A program made the position numbers and the translations under genes. The notes beneath the pieces were generated by a model. It did not search any database. It was given only the letters and a program-made list of their open reading frames with translations, and had not been told where the DNA came from. Positions 44,768-56,233 of a stretch of DNA of 64,000 nt are shown in pieces. The stretch lies in assembly GCA_025361335.1 (NCBI GenBank), contig JANYAK010000038.1, positions 1 to 64,000 on the forward strand, in the 5' to 3' direction. The stretch is from Coriobacteriia bacterium. GTDB lineage: Bacteria; Actinomycetota; Coriobacteriia; Anaerosomatales; PALSA-660. Position 1 is the stretch's first letter; each line of letters opens with the position of its first letter.

Positions 44768-45166
44768 CTACTTAGCGCCGGTCACCATCCACTTACCCTT
44801 GACGTTGGCCAACGTCACCTTGGTGAAGTCGGCCGCGGCCGCGCCGGCTACCAAGTCCTTCGGACCGCGCAGCGCGCCCGTCACGACGATCTGGTCCTTC
44901 GCGTCCGACACGTAGTTCATGTAGACATAGACGGGATCCCCGACCGTGAAGGACGCCGCCTTGAGGACGTCCAGCATCTCGCCGCGGACGCTGTCAGGCA
45001 CGACCAGGTTCGCCGCGCCCGCGGGTACGCCCGTGCCGCTCGGGCCCCCGGGTGACTCCTTCGTCCCGCCGCAGCCCGTCAGCGCGACCGCCATCATCAC
45101 CATCGCGGCGATCGCCGCCATGGCGACCGCCTTGTGAAGCCCGCTCCCTGTGCGTAGTGCTCTCAT
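44768..45166 (-). CDS. Small lipoprotein of unknown function
   Basis: 132 residues from ATG 45166. Basic start, hydrophobic stretch AVAMAAIAAMVMMAVALTGC with lipobox LTGC (Cys32), then a compact domain of about 85 residues (VPDSVRGEMLDVLKAASFTVGDPVYVYM ... VTLANVKGKWMVTGAK) reminiscent of small NTF2/DUF-type beta folds. No family recognised. It lies 75 bases after hspR and before the clpB remnant, possibly in the position clpB once held. Confidence 0.75.
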   Translation of the reverse strand: MRALRTGSGLHKAVAMAAIAAMVMMAVALTGCGGTKESPGGPSGTGVPAGAANLVVPDSVRGEMLDVLKAASFTVGDPVYVYMNYVSDAKDQIVVTGALRGPKDLVAGAAAADFTKVTLANVKGKWMVTGAK

Positions 45167-45241
45167 TCCTGCCCCCTGCTCGTCGCATCCGTGTCGTGGC
45201 GTGCTATCCATTCGGCGCGCACGGCGCCATTCCTGTACATG

Positions 45242-45673
45242 CTACGCCGACCGGTGCGCATCGCGCACGACTCTCGCGATGCCGCCTCGGGGAACGAGCA
45301 CGATCTCGCGGCGATACGACGCGTGTGCCGACTGGATCTCCTGGTCCATCCGCAGGCGTATCTCCTCCGCAAGCCCCCGCAGAGCGTCTATCTCCGCAAG
45401 GAGGTGGGCCCGCTCATCTTCAAGCTCGATGATACGCATCACGCCGGCGAGGTTGATCCCTTCCTGGGAGAGGTTCTGGATGAACCGCAGCCGCTCGATA
45501 TCAGCGTCCGAGTACAATCTCGTGTTCCCAGAGGATCGTCTCGGCCGCAGCAGATGACGGCGCTCGTACACGCGCAGGGTCTGCGGATGCATGCCGGAGA
45601 GCTCCGCCGCCACGCTGATCATGTATACGGGCCGCTCGTCGCTCGGGTCCGCGGCCCTGCTCCTTGCCGTCAT
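45242..45673 (-). CDS. hspR: Heat-shock repressor HspR (MerR family)
   Basis: 143 residues. The MerR-type winged helix VYMISVAAELSGMHPQTLRVYERRHLLRPRRSSGNTRLYSDADIERL is the HspR signature, followed by a coiled coil. HspR binds HAIR inverted repeats with DnaK as co-repressor; a HAIR-like site overlaps the dnaK promoter at 49389-49409, closing an autoregulatory loop. It lies 9 bases after dnaJ. Confidence 0.95.
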   Translation of the reverse strand: MTARSRAADPSDERPVYMISVAAELSGMHPQTLRVYERRHLLRPRRSSGNTRLYSDADIERLRFIQNLSQEGINLAGVMRIIELEDERAHLLAEIDALRGLAEEIRLRMDQEIQSAHASYRREIVLVPRGGIARVVRDAHRSA

Positions 45674-45682
45674 CGCGTCACG

Positions 45683-46813
45683 TCACCCTCGTCCAGTACG
45701 CTGGAGATGCCCGCGCACGTCTTCATCCCGAGCGGAGGCGAAGCGTTTGAGGAGTTCCTTCTGCTCCGCGCTCATCTCCCTCGGTGTGACCACCTGCACC
45801 TTCACCTTCATGTCACCACGCGCTCCACCCTTGAGCTTCGGCGCGCCCTTGCCCGGCAACTTGAACACCTTACCGGTCTGCGTGCCCTCCTTCATCTTGA
45901 GCTTCACGCGTCCGTCCGGCGTCGGCACCTCGAGTTCGGCTCCGAGCGCAGCCTCCGTCACAGTCACGGGCAGGTCGAGCAGGATGTCGGCGCCGTCGCG
46001 CGTGAAGAAAGGGTGCGGGCGGATGTGGGTGACCACGTACAGATCGCCCGCTGGGCCTCCCGACGACCCGGGCTCACCCTTGCCGCCGAACCGGATCTTG
46101 CCGCCATCGGTGACACCGGCGGGGATCTGAACGGTGAGGGGCTTCACCCTCACAACGCTTCCCTTACCGCGGCACGTGCCACATGGGGTCTCGACCACCT
46201 GCCCTGAGCCGCCGCACCGGGGACATGCCCGCGAGACGGCGAACATGCCCTGACCCTGAGCGGAGCGGCCGCTGCCCTTGCAGACGGGACACGTGGTGGG
46301 GCCGGTGCCGGGAGCCGCACCCGACCCCTTGCAGGTCGAGCACCTCTCACTGCGCTGGACCTCGACCTTGCTCGAGACACCCGTGAAAGCCTCATCGAAG
46401 GACAACGTCACGTCGTACTGAAGATCCCGACCCCGTTGCGCGCGAGGCGCGCCTCCACCACCCCCGCCCACCCCTGAGAATACGGAGCCGAAGATGTCGC
46501 CGAACCCGCCCAGATCGCCCAGGTCCACGTTCTGGTGATTGAAGCCCCCGGGAGCCCCAGGGCCCCCCGGGCGCCGGCCGGCCCCTCCGGGAGGGGGGTT
46601 GCCGCCGAAGTACTGTCCGAACTGATCGTATTCCTTGCGCTTCTCGGGATCGGAAAGGGTCTGATACGCTTCGTTGAGTTCCTTGAACCGCTCCTCCGTG
46701 CCACCCGTGTCGGGGTGATGCTTCCGCGACAGGCGCCGGAAGGCCTTCTTGATCTCATCCGCGGACGCCGACTTCGGCAGTCCGAGCACCTCGTAGTAGT
46801 CCTTCGACGCCAT
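45683..46813 (-). CDS. dnaJ: Chaperone DnaJ
   Basis: 376 residues. J domain with HPD (KDYYEVLGLPKSASADEIKKAF, KHHPDTGG), Gly/Pro-rich linker, and four zinc-finger repeats CSTCKGSG, CPVCKGSG, CPRCGGSG and CGTCRGKG, then the peptide-binding beta domains. It delivers clients to DnaK and stimulates its ATPase. Third gene of dnaK-grpE-dnaJ-hspR, 8 bases after grpE. Confidence 0.98.
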   Translation of the reverse strand: MASKDYYEVLGLPKSASADEIKKAFRRLSRKHHPDTGGTEERFKELNEAYQTLSDPEKRKEYDQFGQYFGGNPPPGGAGRRPGGPGAPGGFNHQNVDLGDLGGFGDIFGSVFSGVGGGGGGAPRAQRGRDLQYDVTLSFDEAFTGVSSKVEVQRSERCSTCKGSGAAPGTGPTTCPVCKGSGRSAQGQGMFAVSRACPRCGGSGQVVETPCGTCRGKGSVVRVKPLTVQIPAGVTDGGKIRFGGKGEPGSSGGPAGDLYVVTHIRPHPFFTRDGADILLDLPVTVTEAALGAELEVPTPDGRVKLKMKEGTQTGKVFKLPGKGAPKLKGGARGDMKVKVQVVTPREMSAEQKELLKRFASARDEDVRGHLQRTGRG

Positions 46814-46821
46814 GGCCGCAG

Positions 46822-47418
46822 CTACTCCCCCGTCGGCGTCTTCCGGCCGGGGCCGCCGCTGCTGACGACGACCATCGCATACCGCAGGACCCGCCCGTGC
46901 ATCGAATAGCCCTTCTGGAACACCTCGACGACGGTGTGCTCGGGGAACTCGGCGTCCTCCCGCTGCGTGACAGCCTGATGCATGTGGGGGTCGAACTCCT
47001 CACCGAAGGGGTCGATGACGTCCACGCCCTCGCGCGCCAGGACGTCGAGCAGTTGGGTGTGGACCATCTCGACGCCCGTGAGCAGATGTGACGAATCCCG
47101 GCCGGCCGCGGTGTGGTCGATGGTCCGCTCAAGATCGTCGATGACCGGCAGAAGCCTCTCGACGACGCGCTCGCTCGCGCGCAGCACTTGGTCCTGCGCC
47201 GCCGCTGCTTGACGCTTGCGGAAGTTCTCGAACTCGGCCTGCCACCTGGCCGCGGCCTCCAAGTTGCGGGCCGCCTCCGCACGGGCCTCGGCGAGGTCGG
47301 CCTCCAGATCAGGCCGATCGGAGAACTGGGCGCCGAGGTCCTCGACCACTTCCGGGTCCGCGGCCCTTCCGCGGACGCGATCGTCGCGCCCAGGATGCGG
47401 GTCCTTGCGCGGAACCAT
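46822..47418 (-). CDS. grpE: Nucleotide exchange factor GrpE
   Basis: 198 residues. Acidic N-terminus, long coiled coil (LEADLAEARAEAARNLEAA, EFENFRKRQ) and the beta-wing segment FDPHMHQAVTQRED ... VVEVFQKGYSMHGRVLRYAMV. It releases ADP from DnaK. ATG 47418 begins 3 bases after the dnaK stop. Confidence 0.97.
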   Translation of the reverse strand: MVPRKDPHPGRDDRVRGRAADPEVVEDLGAQFSDRPDLEADLAEARAEAARNLEAAARWQAEFENFRKRQAAAAQDQVLRASERVVERLLPVIDDLERTIDHTAAGRDSSHLLTGVEMVHTQLLDVLAREGVDVIDPFGEEFDPHMHQAVTQREDAEFPEHTVVEVFQKGYSMHGRVLRYAMVVVSSGGPGRKTPTGE

Positions 47419-47421
47419 GGC

Positions 47422-49323
47422 CTACTTCTTCCCTTCGTCGTCGACGACCTCGAAATCGGCGACCTCCTCGTCCGCAGGCGGCTCATCGCCTTCCGGAGTC
47501 TCGGTGCCCGACGCCTCGTTATCGGCGCTCTGGTAGACGATCTCGGCCAGCTTGTAGGACGCCTCCTGCAGAGTCGTCGATGCGCTCTTGATGGCGTCGG
47601 CGTCCTCGCCTTCGAGCGCCTTCTTGACGTCCGATATGGCGGACTCGACGGTCGAACGTGTGTCACCGGGGACCTTGTCGCCAAGGTCTTTCAGGGTCTT
47701 CTCCGTGCTGTAGACCAGGGTGTCGGCAACGTTGCGGGCCTCCACGGCCTCCTTCTTGGCGCTGTCCTCGGATGCGTGCGCCTCGGCATCCTTGACGAGC
47801 CTGTCGACCTCGTCGTCCGAGAGCGCGGTCGAACCGGAGATCGTGATCTTCTGCTCCTGCCCGGTCCCGCGATCCTTGGCCGACACGTTGACGATGCCGT
47901 TCGCGTCGATGTCGAAGGTGACCTCGACCTGCGGCACACCGCGCGGCGCGGGCGGGATGTTGGCCAGGCTGAACTTGCCGAGGGTCTTGTTGCCCGACGC
48001 GATGTCGCGCTCGCCTTGCAAGACATGGATCTCCACGGACGTCTGGCCGTCGGCCGCGGTGGTGTAGGTCTCCGTCTTGCGGGTCGGGATGGTGGTGTTG
48101 CGATCGATCATCTTGGTCATGACGCCGCCCAGGGTCTCAACGCCCAGCGAGAGAGGAGTCACGTCGAGCAACAGGATGCCCTTGACGTCGCCGCCGAGCA
48201 CGCCGCCCTGGATGGCGGCGCCCAGCGCGACGACCTCATCGGGGTTGACGCCCATGTGGGGATCGCGTCCCGTGAGGTTCTTGACCATCTCTTGCACGGC
48301 AGGCATGCGGGTCGAGCCTCCGACCAGGATGACCTCGTCCAGGTCGCCCATCTTCATGCCCGCGTCCTTCATGGCCGCCTCGACCGGCTTCTTGCAGCGG
48401 TCGAGGAGGTCGGCCGTGATCTTGAGGAACTCGGCGCGCGTCAACTCGTAGTCGAGGTGCTTCGGGCCCGATGCGTCAGCCGTGATGAACGGCAGGTTGA
48501 TCTGGACGGTCTGGGCCTGAGACAGCTCCATCTTGCCCTGCTCGGCCTTCTCCTTGAGCCTCTGCAGGGCCATCTTGTCGGCGCGCAGGTCGATGCCGTG
48601 GTCGTTCTTGAACTTGTCGGCGAGCCAGTCGATGACGCGCTGGTCCCAGTCGTCGCCGCCGAGATGGTTGTCGCCGTTGGTCGACTTGACTTCGTACACG
48701 CCGTCGCCGAGCTCGAGGATCGACACATCGAACGTGCCGCCGCCGAGGTCGTACACGAGAACCGTCTGCTCCTTGGAGCCCTTGTCGAGGCCGTATGCCA
48801 ACGCCGCGGCAGTCGGCTCGTTGATGATACGCAGGACCTCGAGCCCGGCGATCTTGCCCGCGTCCTTGGTCGCCTGGCGCTGCATGTCGTTGAAGTACGC
48901 CGGGACGGTGATGACCGCCTGCGTGACGGTCTCGCCCAGATAGGCCTCGGCATCCGTCTTGAGCTTCTGCAGGATCATCGCGGAGATCTCCTCCGGCATG
49001 TACTGCGTGCCCTCGACGTCGACGACGGCGCGTCCGTCCTTGCCCTTCTCGACCTTGAACGCCACGGTCTTGCGCTCAGAAGCGGTTTCCTCGAACTTCC
49101 GCCCGACGAACCGCTTGATGGACTTGATGGTGTTCTCGGGGTTCGTGATGGCCTGGTTCTTGGCCGCCTTGCCGACGATGCGCTCCCCGTCCTTGCGGAA
49201 CGCGACCACCGACGGCGTGGTGCGATCGCCCTCTGCGTTGATGATGATCGACGGTTCTCCGCCTTCAAGGACGGCCATCGCCGAGTTGGTGGTGCCCAAG
49301 TCAATTCCGATTACCTTGCCCAT
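47422..49323 (-). CDS. dnaK: Chaperone DnaK (Hsp70)
   Basis: 633 residues. [64 protein letters not shown] and the substrate domain [18 protein letters not shown] are intact; the acidic tail ends [12 protein letters not shown]. It is an ATP-driven chaperone and, in HspR systems, the co-repressor that senses unfolded protein. Lead gene of the operon, with promoter TTGACA-N17-TACTGT overlapping a HAIR-like operator. Confidence 0.99.
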   Translation of the reverse strand: MGKVIGIDLGTTNSAMAVLEGGEPSIIINAEGDRTTPSVVAFRKDGERIVGKAAKNQAITNPENTIKSIKRFVGRKFEETASERKTVAFKVEKGKDGRAVVDVEGTQYMPEEISAMILQKLKTDAEAYLGETVTQAVITVPAYFNDMQRQATKDAGKIAGLEVLRIINEPTAAALAYGLDKGSKEQTVLVYDLGGGTFDVSILELGDGVYEVKSTNGDNHLGGDDWDQRVIDWLADKFKNDHGIDLRADKMALQRLKEKAEQGKMELSQAQTVQINLPFITADASGPKHLDYELTRAEFLKITADLLDRCKKPVEAAMKDAGMKMGDLDEVILVGGSTRMPAVQEMVKNLTGRDPHMGVNPDEVVALGAAIQGGVLGGDVKGILLLDVTPLSLGVETLGGVMTKMIDRNTTIPTRKTETYTTAADGQTSVEIHVLQGERDIASGNKTLGKFSLANIPPAPRGVPQVEVTFDIDANGIVNVSAKDRGTGQEQKITISGSTALSDDEVDRLVKDAEAHASEDSAKKEAVEARNVADTLVYSTEKTLKDLGDKVPGDTRSTVESAISDVKKALEGEDADAIKSASTTLQEASYKLAEIVYQSADNEASGTETPEGDEPPADEEVADFEVVDDEGKK

Positions 49324-49379
49324 GGTCCGATCGACTCCTTCCGGTGTGCATCGACGCCGCCTGACAGCATCGGCGTCCT

Positions 49380-49409
49380 ACAGTAGAATCTGAGTGTATG
49401 CGTGTCAAG
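49380..49409 (-). promoter_or_regulatory. dnaK promoter with overlapping HAIR-like HspR operator
   Basis: Minus strand: -35 TTGACA (49408-49403), 17-base spacer, -10 TACTGT (49385-49380). CTTGACA-N7-ACTCAGA (49409-49389) matches the HAIR consensus CTTGAGT-N7-ACTCAAG at 10 of 14 positions with the right spacing. Repressor binding here would cover the -35. Confidence 0.7.
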
Positions 49410-49542
49410 TTACGTGATGGCACGCAGAGTATGCCCACCCGGCCCAGAGGCCAAACACGCGACGGCGTGCGAAGGAAGGGCTCTCCGGGTCGCTCAGGGC
49501 GGGGCCCACCATCGCAGGCATGGGGCCTCCGCGAGAGACACC

Positions 49543-49571
49543 TTTACACTTCGCCCGCCGCTCGGTAATGT
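49543..49571 (+). promoter_or_regulatory. Ferredoxin gene promoter
   Basis: TTTACA (49543-49548), 17-base spacer, TAATGT (49566-49571), about 37 bases before the ferredoxin ATG, itself preceded by GAAGGAGAG. Confidence 0.6.
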
Positions 49572-49607
49572 ACGCGCGACAATCGGTCCGGTGTCGAAGG
49601 AGAGACC

Positions 49608-49796
49608 ATGCCCCGACCCATCATCAACGAGGACGAATGCTCCGGCTGTGGCATCTGTGTCGACGCATGCCCCGAGAAGGTCCTCGAACTCGTGAACGAC
49701 AAGGCGGAGCCCGTGAACGAGGACGACTGCACGGCCTGCGCGACCTGCATGGAGGAGTGCCCGATGGGCGCGATCGAGGAGATCGAGGAGGACTAG
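49608..49796 (+). CDS. 2[4Fe-4S] ferredoxin
   Basis: 62 residues. Two clusters are ligated by CSGCGICVDACP and CTACATCMEECP, the classical clostridial-type arrangement; the rest is acidic. It is a low-potential electron carrier for anaerobic metabolism. Its own promoter and ribosome site are visible; its stop codon overlaps the stop of the convergent UDG-like gene. Partner enzymes are not in the window. Confidence 0.95.
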   Translation: MPRPIINEDECSGCGICVDACPEKVLELVNDKAEPVNEDDCTACATCMEECPMGAIEEIEED

Positions 49797-50338
49797 CCCT
49801 TCGCGAGCGCCTTCATCTGCGCCCACACACGCGCCTTCGCGCGGTCGTCGCCAAGGGAGGCTTCGAGGCCTCCCACCGCACCGAAGACGCGCCCACGCTC
49901 CACCGCCGGCACGCCTGGGCGCAGGGCTCTTGCGCCGAACGCGGAAGCGAGGTCTTGGGCGGCCTCCGCGTCCAACGCGACGACGAGGCGAGGATCGACC
50001 GCCTCCACTGTCGCCTCCAGCCTGCGGGCCCGATCCGCGGGAGCCACGCCGGGGCGCGGTCTTGAGCACATGGACCAGACTGCGTCGCCCTCGAAGCCGA
50101 GGGCTTCAAGAGCCAGACGGAGGGCGTCGCCATCCGCTCCAGCCAGCGCTCGACGGGAGGTCATGTCGGCCGGCCCAGGCTCGCCCTTGACCACGAGGAC
50201 CTCACCCGTGGGATCGCCGGCGCCCGCGACCGTCGCGGAGCCCGCGGCCATCGCGTCGGCCAGGCGGATCTCCGCGCGGGCCTTCGCCTCGAAGATCCTT
50301 GTCAGGCGGTCGGCCGCCGCATCGGGCTCGGGGTTCAC
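49793..50338 (-). CDS. Uracil-DNA-glycosylase-superfamily-like protein, divergent
   Basis: 181 residues from GTG 50338, coupled to the epimerase gene (GTGA). After a helical N-terminus, GEVLVVKGEPGPADMTSRRALAGADGDALRLALEALGF and RLVVALDAEAAQDL follow the layout of family 4/5 UDGs (VLVVGEAPG...GRxFVGxAG...LG..A). The N-terminal FeS cysteines and the GExPG context are incomplete, with a single cysteine-arginine SMCSRPRPG. Enzymatic activity is doubtful. Confidence 0.6.
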   Translation of the reverse strand: MNPEPDAAADRLTRIFEAKARAEIRLADAMAAGSATVAGAGDPTGEVLVVKGEPGPADMTSRRALAGADGDALRLALEALGFEGDAVWSMCSRPRPGVAPADRARRLEATVEAVDPRLVVALDAEAAQDLASAFGARALRPGVPAVERGRVFGAVGGLEASLGDDRAKARVWAQMKALAKG

Positions 50339-51279
50339 CGCAGTGCGTGCTCGAACCAGCGCCACGTGATCGCCAGACCGTCCTCGAGAGGTTGCCGGGC
50401 CGTCCAGCCGAACGAATCGCGCGCCTTGGAGGGGTCGAGCGCACTCCGCTCGATATCGCCCGCGCGCGCGGGCACGTGCTCGAACTCCTTCATGACGCGC
50501 GACGCAGCCCGCAGGATCCCCGCCACCTCTTCGACCTGGCGCTGGACGCCCGTGGAGATGTTGTACGACGAACCATCGGGGAGCGGTCCGGCCAGAGGGT
50601 GGGTGGAGTCGAGTGCGCCGACGATCGCCGCGACGATATCGCCGACGTAGATGAAGTCGCGGGTCTGCCGGCCGCTGCCGTAGATCCGGGGGCGTTCTCC
50701 AGCGGCCAGCGCGGCTGCGAAGATCGCCACGACCCCACCTTCGCCCCGCCAGTCCTGGCGCGGGCCGTACACATTGGAGAAGCGGAACGACGCATGGTCC
50801 GTGCCGGTCCCCGCAAGTACCTCGGCGATGGCGGTCTCCGCTGCCAGCTTCGAGATGCCGTACGGATTCGCTGGCGCCTTCGGCGATGTCTCCCTCAGGG
50901 GCAGTTCGGCAGGCTCCCCGTAGACCGCGGCGGAGGACGCCGAGATCACTCGCGTCGCCCCGGCCGCCACGGCGGCGAGCGCGACCGCCCGCGTGCCATC
51001 CACGTTGACCGCCCTGTCCCGGTCGGGGTCGGCGATGGAGGACTGGACGTCGGCTTGAGCCGCGAGATGGACGACCGACTCCGGGGCGAACTCGGCGATA
51101 GCCTCGGTCAGAGCCGGATCCAGAATGTCGAGGCGCCGGAACCACGCCGCCGGATGGAGGTTCTCCAGCTTCCCGGTCGACAGGTCGTCGATGACGCCCA
51201 CGTCGTGTCGCGCGGCCGCGAGCGAGTGCACCAGACTGCTGCCGATGAAGCCCGCGCCACCGGTGATCAGGACCCGCAT
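50335..51279 (-). CDS. NAD-dependent epimerase/dehydratase (GalE-like)
   Basis: 314 residues. Extended SDR: GGAGFIGSS cofactor motif, DDLSTGKLENL, HLAAQADVQSS, SSAAVYG and active YGISK, plus RFSNVYGPRQ. These are UDP-glucose 4-epimerase-type sugar-nucleotide enzymes; the exact sugar is not determinable. No glycosyltransferases are adjacent. It is 75 bases after lon. Confidence 0.92.
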   Translation of the reverse strand: MRVLITGGAGFIGSSLVHSLAAARHDVGVIDDLSTGKLENLHPAAWFRRLDILDPALTEAIAEFAPESVVHLAAQADVQSSIADPDRDRAVNVDGTRAVALAAVAAGATRVISASSAAVYGEPAELPLRETSPKAPANPYGISKLAAETAIAEVLAGTGTDHASFRFSNVYGPRQDWRGEGGVVAIFAAALAAGERPRIYGSGRQTRDFIYVGDIVAAIVGALDSTHPLAGPLPDGSSYNISTGVQRQVEEVAGILRAASRVMKEFEHVPARAGDIERSALDPSKARDSFGWTARQPLEDGLAITWRWFEHALR

Positions 51280-51354
51280 GCGACCTCTTCTCGTTGGGGC
51301 GGCTCGCCCAGCGATGGTATCACCCGCGTGGACTCACCAAGGCGCCGCGCCACC

Positions 51355-53745
<2,391 letters not shown>

Positions 53746-53792
53746 CGGCGGCTTCCCTCGGCTTTGCGGTACTCTGCTGTCTGTGTGTTCGA

Positions 53793-53799
53793 TATAGTA
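53793..53799. promoter_or_regulatory. Overlapping divergent -10 elements between lon and the secreted-protein gene
   Basis: GATATAGTAC contains TATAGT on the plus strand (53793-53798) and TACTAT on the minus strand (53799-53794). Both would give starts at sensible distances from the two genes; -35 boxes are weak. Confidence 0.35.
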
Positions 53800-53855
53800 C
53801 CCCGTCGCCCCTGCGCGCTCTCGACGCTGGGGGCCGTCCCCCTCGGAAGTCCGCC

Positions 53856-55766
53856 GTGCCGAGCCCCATCACCACACGCAACCCTGTCGTCTCCCTCGCG
53901 ATCGCCGCGTCGCTCGCGGTATGTCTGCTGACCGCCTCGTCCGCCTCGGGCGCTCCGGCACCGGGGGGCGCGCCCCTCGTCACCATGGCGCACGCGGGCG
54001 TGCAGTCGACGGCGAGCACCGGTCTGGACGTCAGCGTCTCCGTGACACTGCGGCGCCCCGCCTCCCGATTGGGCATCCGCCTGCGAGTCTTGTCGGCGGA
54101 CGGGTCGATCCTGATCCAGGAGAACCAGACCCGAGGGCGCCTCGACGCCGCGACCTATGTGCTGGGCTTCACTCGCCAGCTGAGGGCCAAGGAGCTGCGG
54201 GAGGGGCGCGACCGTCTGGAGGTCCAGGTGACGGTTCCCGGGCAGCCTTCGGTCAGCGTCACCGAGCCGCTCTACGTTGCCGACCCGTCTCGGGCACCGA
54301 TCCGGCTCGCGGTCGTCGTGCGAGCGACCGAAGCCCCGGCCACCGATCCCGACGGGAAGCGATCGGCTGAGACGACGGAGGCCGCGTCCCTGCGGGCCGA
54401 GGCGGGGGCGCTGATGCGAGCGAGCGCCGCAGCCCCCGAGTATCGGCTCACGTTCGCGCTCCCCCCGTTCCTTCTCGACCAATGGGGTCTGGCCGGCACC
54501 GGGATACCGACCGGCCTGCCCCTGCTGCGCATCCCGTACGCCGACCCCGATGTGTCAGGCCTGGAGGCCATCGGCGCACTCGGCGATCTTGGCAGCCAGC
54601 TGGAGCGCACGTCCCTCGCGACGAGCGACACGCCCGCCTCTCGCGTCAGCACCGGGGCCGTGGTGGCGGGCGACAGTGTGTCCATGCGCGTGGCGCGGAC
54701 CTTGAGCTCACATGGGATCGCCTACGCGCTCGTGTCTCCCGATGCGGTCTCCGCCACCGCGTCGGGACGCGAGACCACCGCCACCCCCGGCGTCCATGCG
54801 GTGATGGATACCACCCTGACGGCCCTGGTGATCGACTCCAGGGTCACCTCGTTGCTGACCGCCGCGTCGACGGACCCCTTGGGGGACATCGTGGGGCTGT
54901 TGGACCACCTCTTCAGTCGTCTCACGGCCAAGACCACGAAGGGCCAACCCTCGGTGGCTGTCATAACGCTGGGGGCCGGCTCGCCCGCGACGGCCACCGG
55001 CCTGGAAGCCGCGCTGGCCGCGCTGTCGCGCGTCCCGTGGGTGCGGCTGACCGGCGCGGCCGAGGCCGCGGCCATGACGAGAACCGATACCGTCTCCCTG
55101 CCGTCCCGGTCGCGCACCGGACCCCCCGCCCCCGCCGGATACTGGGACGCCGTTTCCAAGGCGCGGTCGGGGATGCTCGCCCTTCGCGCCGCCACGGGCG
55201 CCGGCGATACCGATGTGCTCGCCTCCGCGAACGACGTGATGTTCGCGGAGAGCAGGTCCTGGGCGGGGGGCGACGGTGGCTGGGCGCTCGCCGACCGGGG
55301 ACTGGCGTTCGCGGCGTCAGCCACGAAGCGGGCCTCCTCGGTGCTCTCAGCCGTGTCGCTCGCCGTCCCCGCCGTGACCTTGTCCGGCAACTCCGGCAAG
55401 GTGCCCGTGAGTGTCACGAACCGGTCGGAGAAGGAGCTGCGTCTGTCGCTGCACGTGCGTTCGGCGTCCGTGCTGCTGCCCGGCGGGCCTCGGATCGACG
55501 TCGTCGTCCGCCCGGGCGAGAACATCCTGTCCGTGCCGGTCGATCTGCGAGAAGCGCTCAAGGGTAGCCTGCTGCTCGACCTGTATGCGGGCGCGTCACC
55601 CATCGCCTCGACGACGTGCGTGGTGCGCGCGTCCTACATAGACAGGCTCGGCATGCTCGGCGGTGTGGTACTGGTCTTGCTGATACTGCTCTGGTTCGTG
55701 CGCACACGAGGGAGTGCCGCCGCCCGGCTTCGCGGTGATCCTGAGCCCGGCACGGACCGTCCCTAA
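53856..55766 (+). CDS. Secreted, C-terminally membrane-anchored protein (DUF6049-like layout)
   Basis: 636 residues from GTG 53856 (GGAAG upstream). Signal peptide ([22 protein letters not shown]), about 570 residues of extracytoplasmic beta-rich sequence, then one helix ([18 protein letters not shown]) and a basic tail. Size and topology resemble actinobacterial DUF6049 proteins, but I cannot confirm membership. The C-terminal ectodomain ([20 protein letters not shown]) looks Ig-like. Followed after 16 bases by the next small membrane gene. Confidence 0.75.
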   Translation: MPSPITTRNPVVSLAIAASLAVCLLTASSASGAPAPGGAPLVTMAHAGVQSTASTGLDVSVSVTLRRPASRLGIRLRVLSADGSILIQENQTRGRLDAATYVLGFTRQLRAKELREGRDRLEVQVTVPGQPSVSVTEPLYVADPSRAPIRLAVVVRATEAPATDPDGKRSAETTEAASLRAEAGALMRASAAAPEYRLTFALPPFLLDQWGLAGTGIPTGLPLLRIPYADPDVSGLEAIGALGDLGSQLERTSLATSDTPASRVSTGAVVAGDSVSMRVARTLSSHGIAYALVSPDAVSATASGRETTATPGVHAVMDTTLTALVIDSRVTSLLTAASTDPLGDIVGLLDHLFSRLTAKTTKGQPSVAVITLGAGSPATATGLEAALAALSRVPWVRLTGAAEAAAMTRTDTVSLPSRSRTGPPAPAGYWDAVSKARSGMLALRAATGAGDTDVLASANDVMFAESRSWAGGDGGWALADRGLAFAASATKRASSVLSAVSLAVPAVTLSGNSGKVPVSVTNRSEKELRLSLHVRSASVLLPGGPRIDVVVRPGENILSVPVDLREALKGSLLLDLYAGASPIASTTCVVRASYIDRLGMLGGVVLVLLILLWFVRTRGSAAARLRGDPEPGTDRP

Positions 55767-55782
55767 ACAGCGGGAGGCCGCA

Positions 55783-56145
55783 TTGGGCAAGTGGATGGTA
55801 CGAGCGGCGTTGCTGCTTCTTCTCGCGACGGTCGTGAACGACGGCGGACGATACCTCGCCGCCCTCTACCGGATAGACGACGTGACCCGGAACATGGCGT
55901 TCGCCGCCGCTGTGATGGCGAAGGGTCGGCCTGGAGCCGACACCGGCTGGCCCGCCGTCGCCACACTCGCGCAGGATAGCGGCGTCGAGGTGACCGGCTA
56001 TCGGCAGACGGGGAACACCGTGGTCGTGACGACCCGCGCGCAGGTTCCCGGGACGTGGCTGGCCGGCCCCATCCTCGCGTGGGTCACCCACCAGCCGACG
56101 CAGGCGCCGCTCACCATCACCCAAGAAGCGAGTTCCAAGTCCTAG
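55783..56145 (+). CDS. Small single-pass membrane protein, TadE-like in size, unknown function
   Basis: 120 residues from TTG 55783, chosen because GGGAGG stands five bases upstream. N-terminal helix MVRAALLLLLATVVNDGG, then RNMAFAAAVMAKGR and a soluble tail of about 70 residues with VEVTGYRQTGNTVVVTTRAQVPGTW. The arrangement recalls minor pilins or TadE/TadG-like proteins, but without a diagnostic motif. Likely co-transcribed with the preceding secreted protein. Confidence 0.6.
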   Translation: MGKWMVRAALLLLLATVVNDGGRYLAALYRIDDVTRNMAFAAAVMAKGRPGADTGWPAVATLAQDSGVEVTGYRQTGNTVVVTTRAQVPGTWLAGPILAWVTHQPTQAPLTITQEASSKS

Positions 56146-56233
56146 CGAGCGGGCCAAGCGGTATACACTTGTGAAGCGCCGCGGCGAGATCCCTCCCGCT
56201 GGCGCTCCGAATCTGAACGAAACGAGGCCCTTC

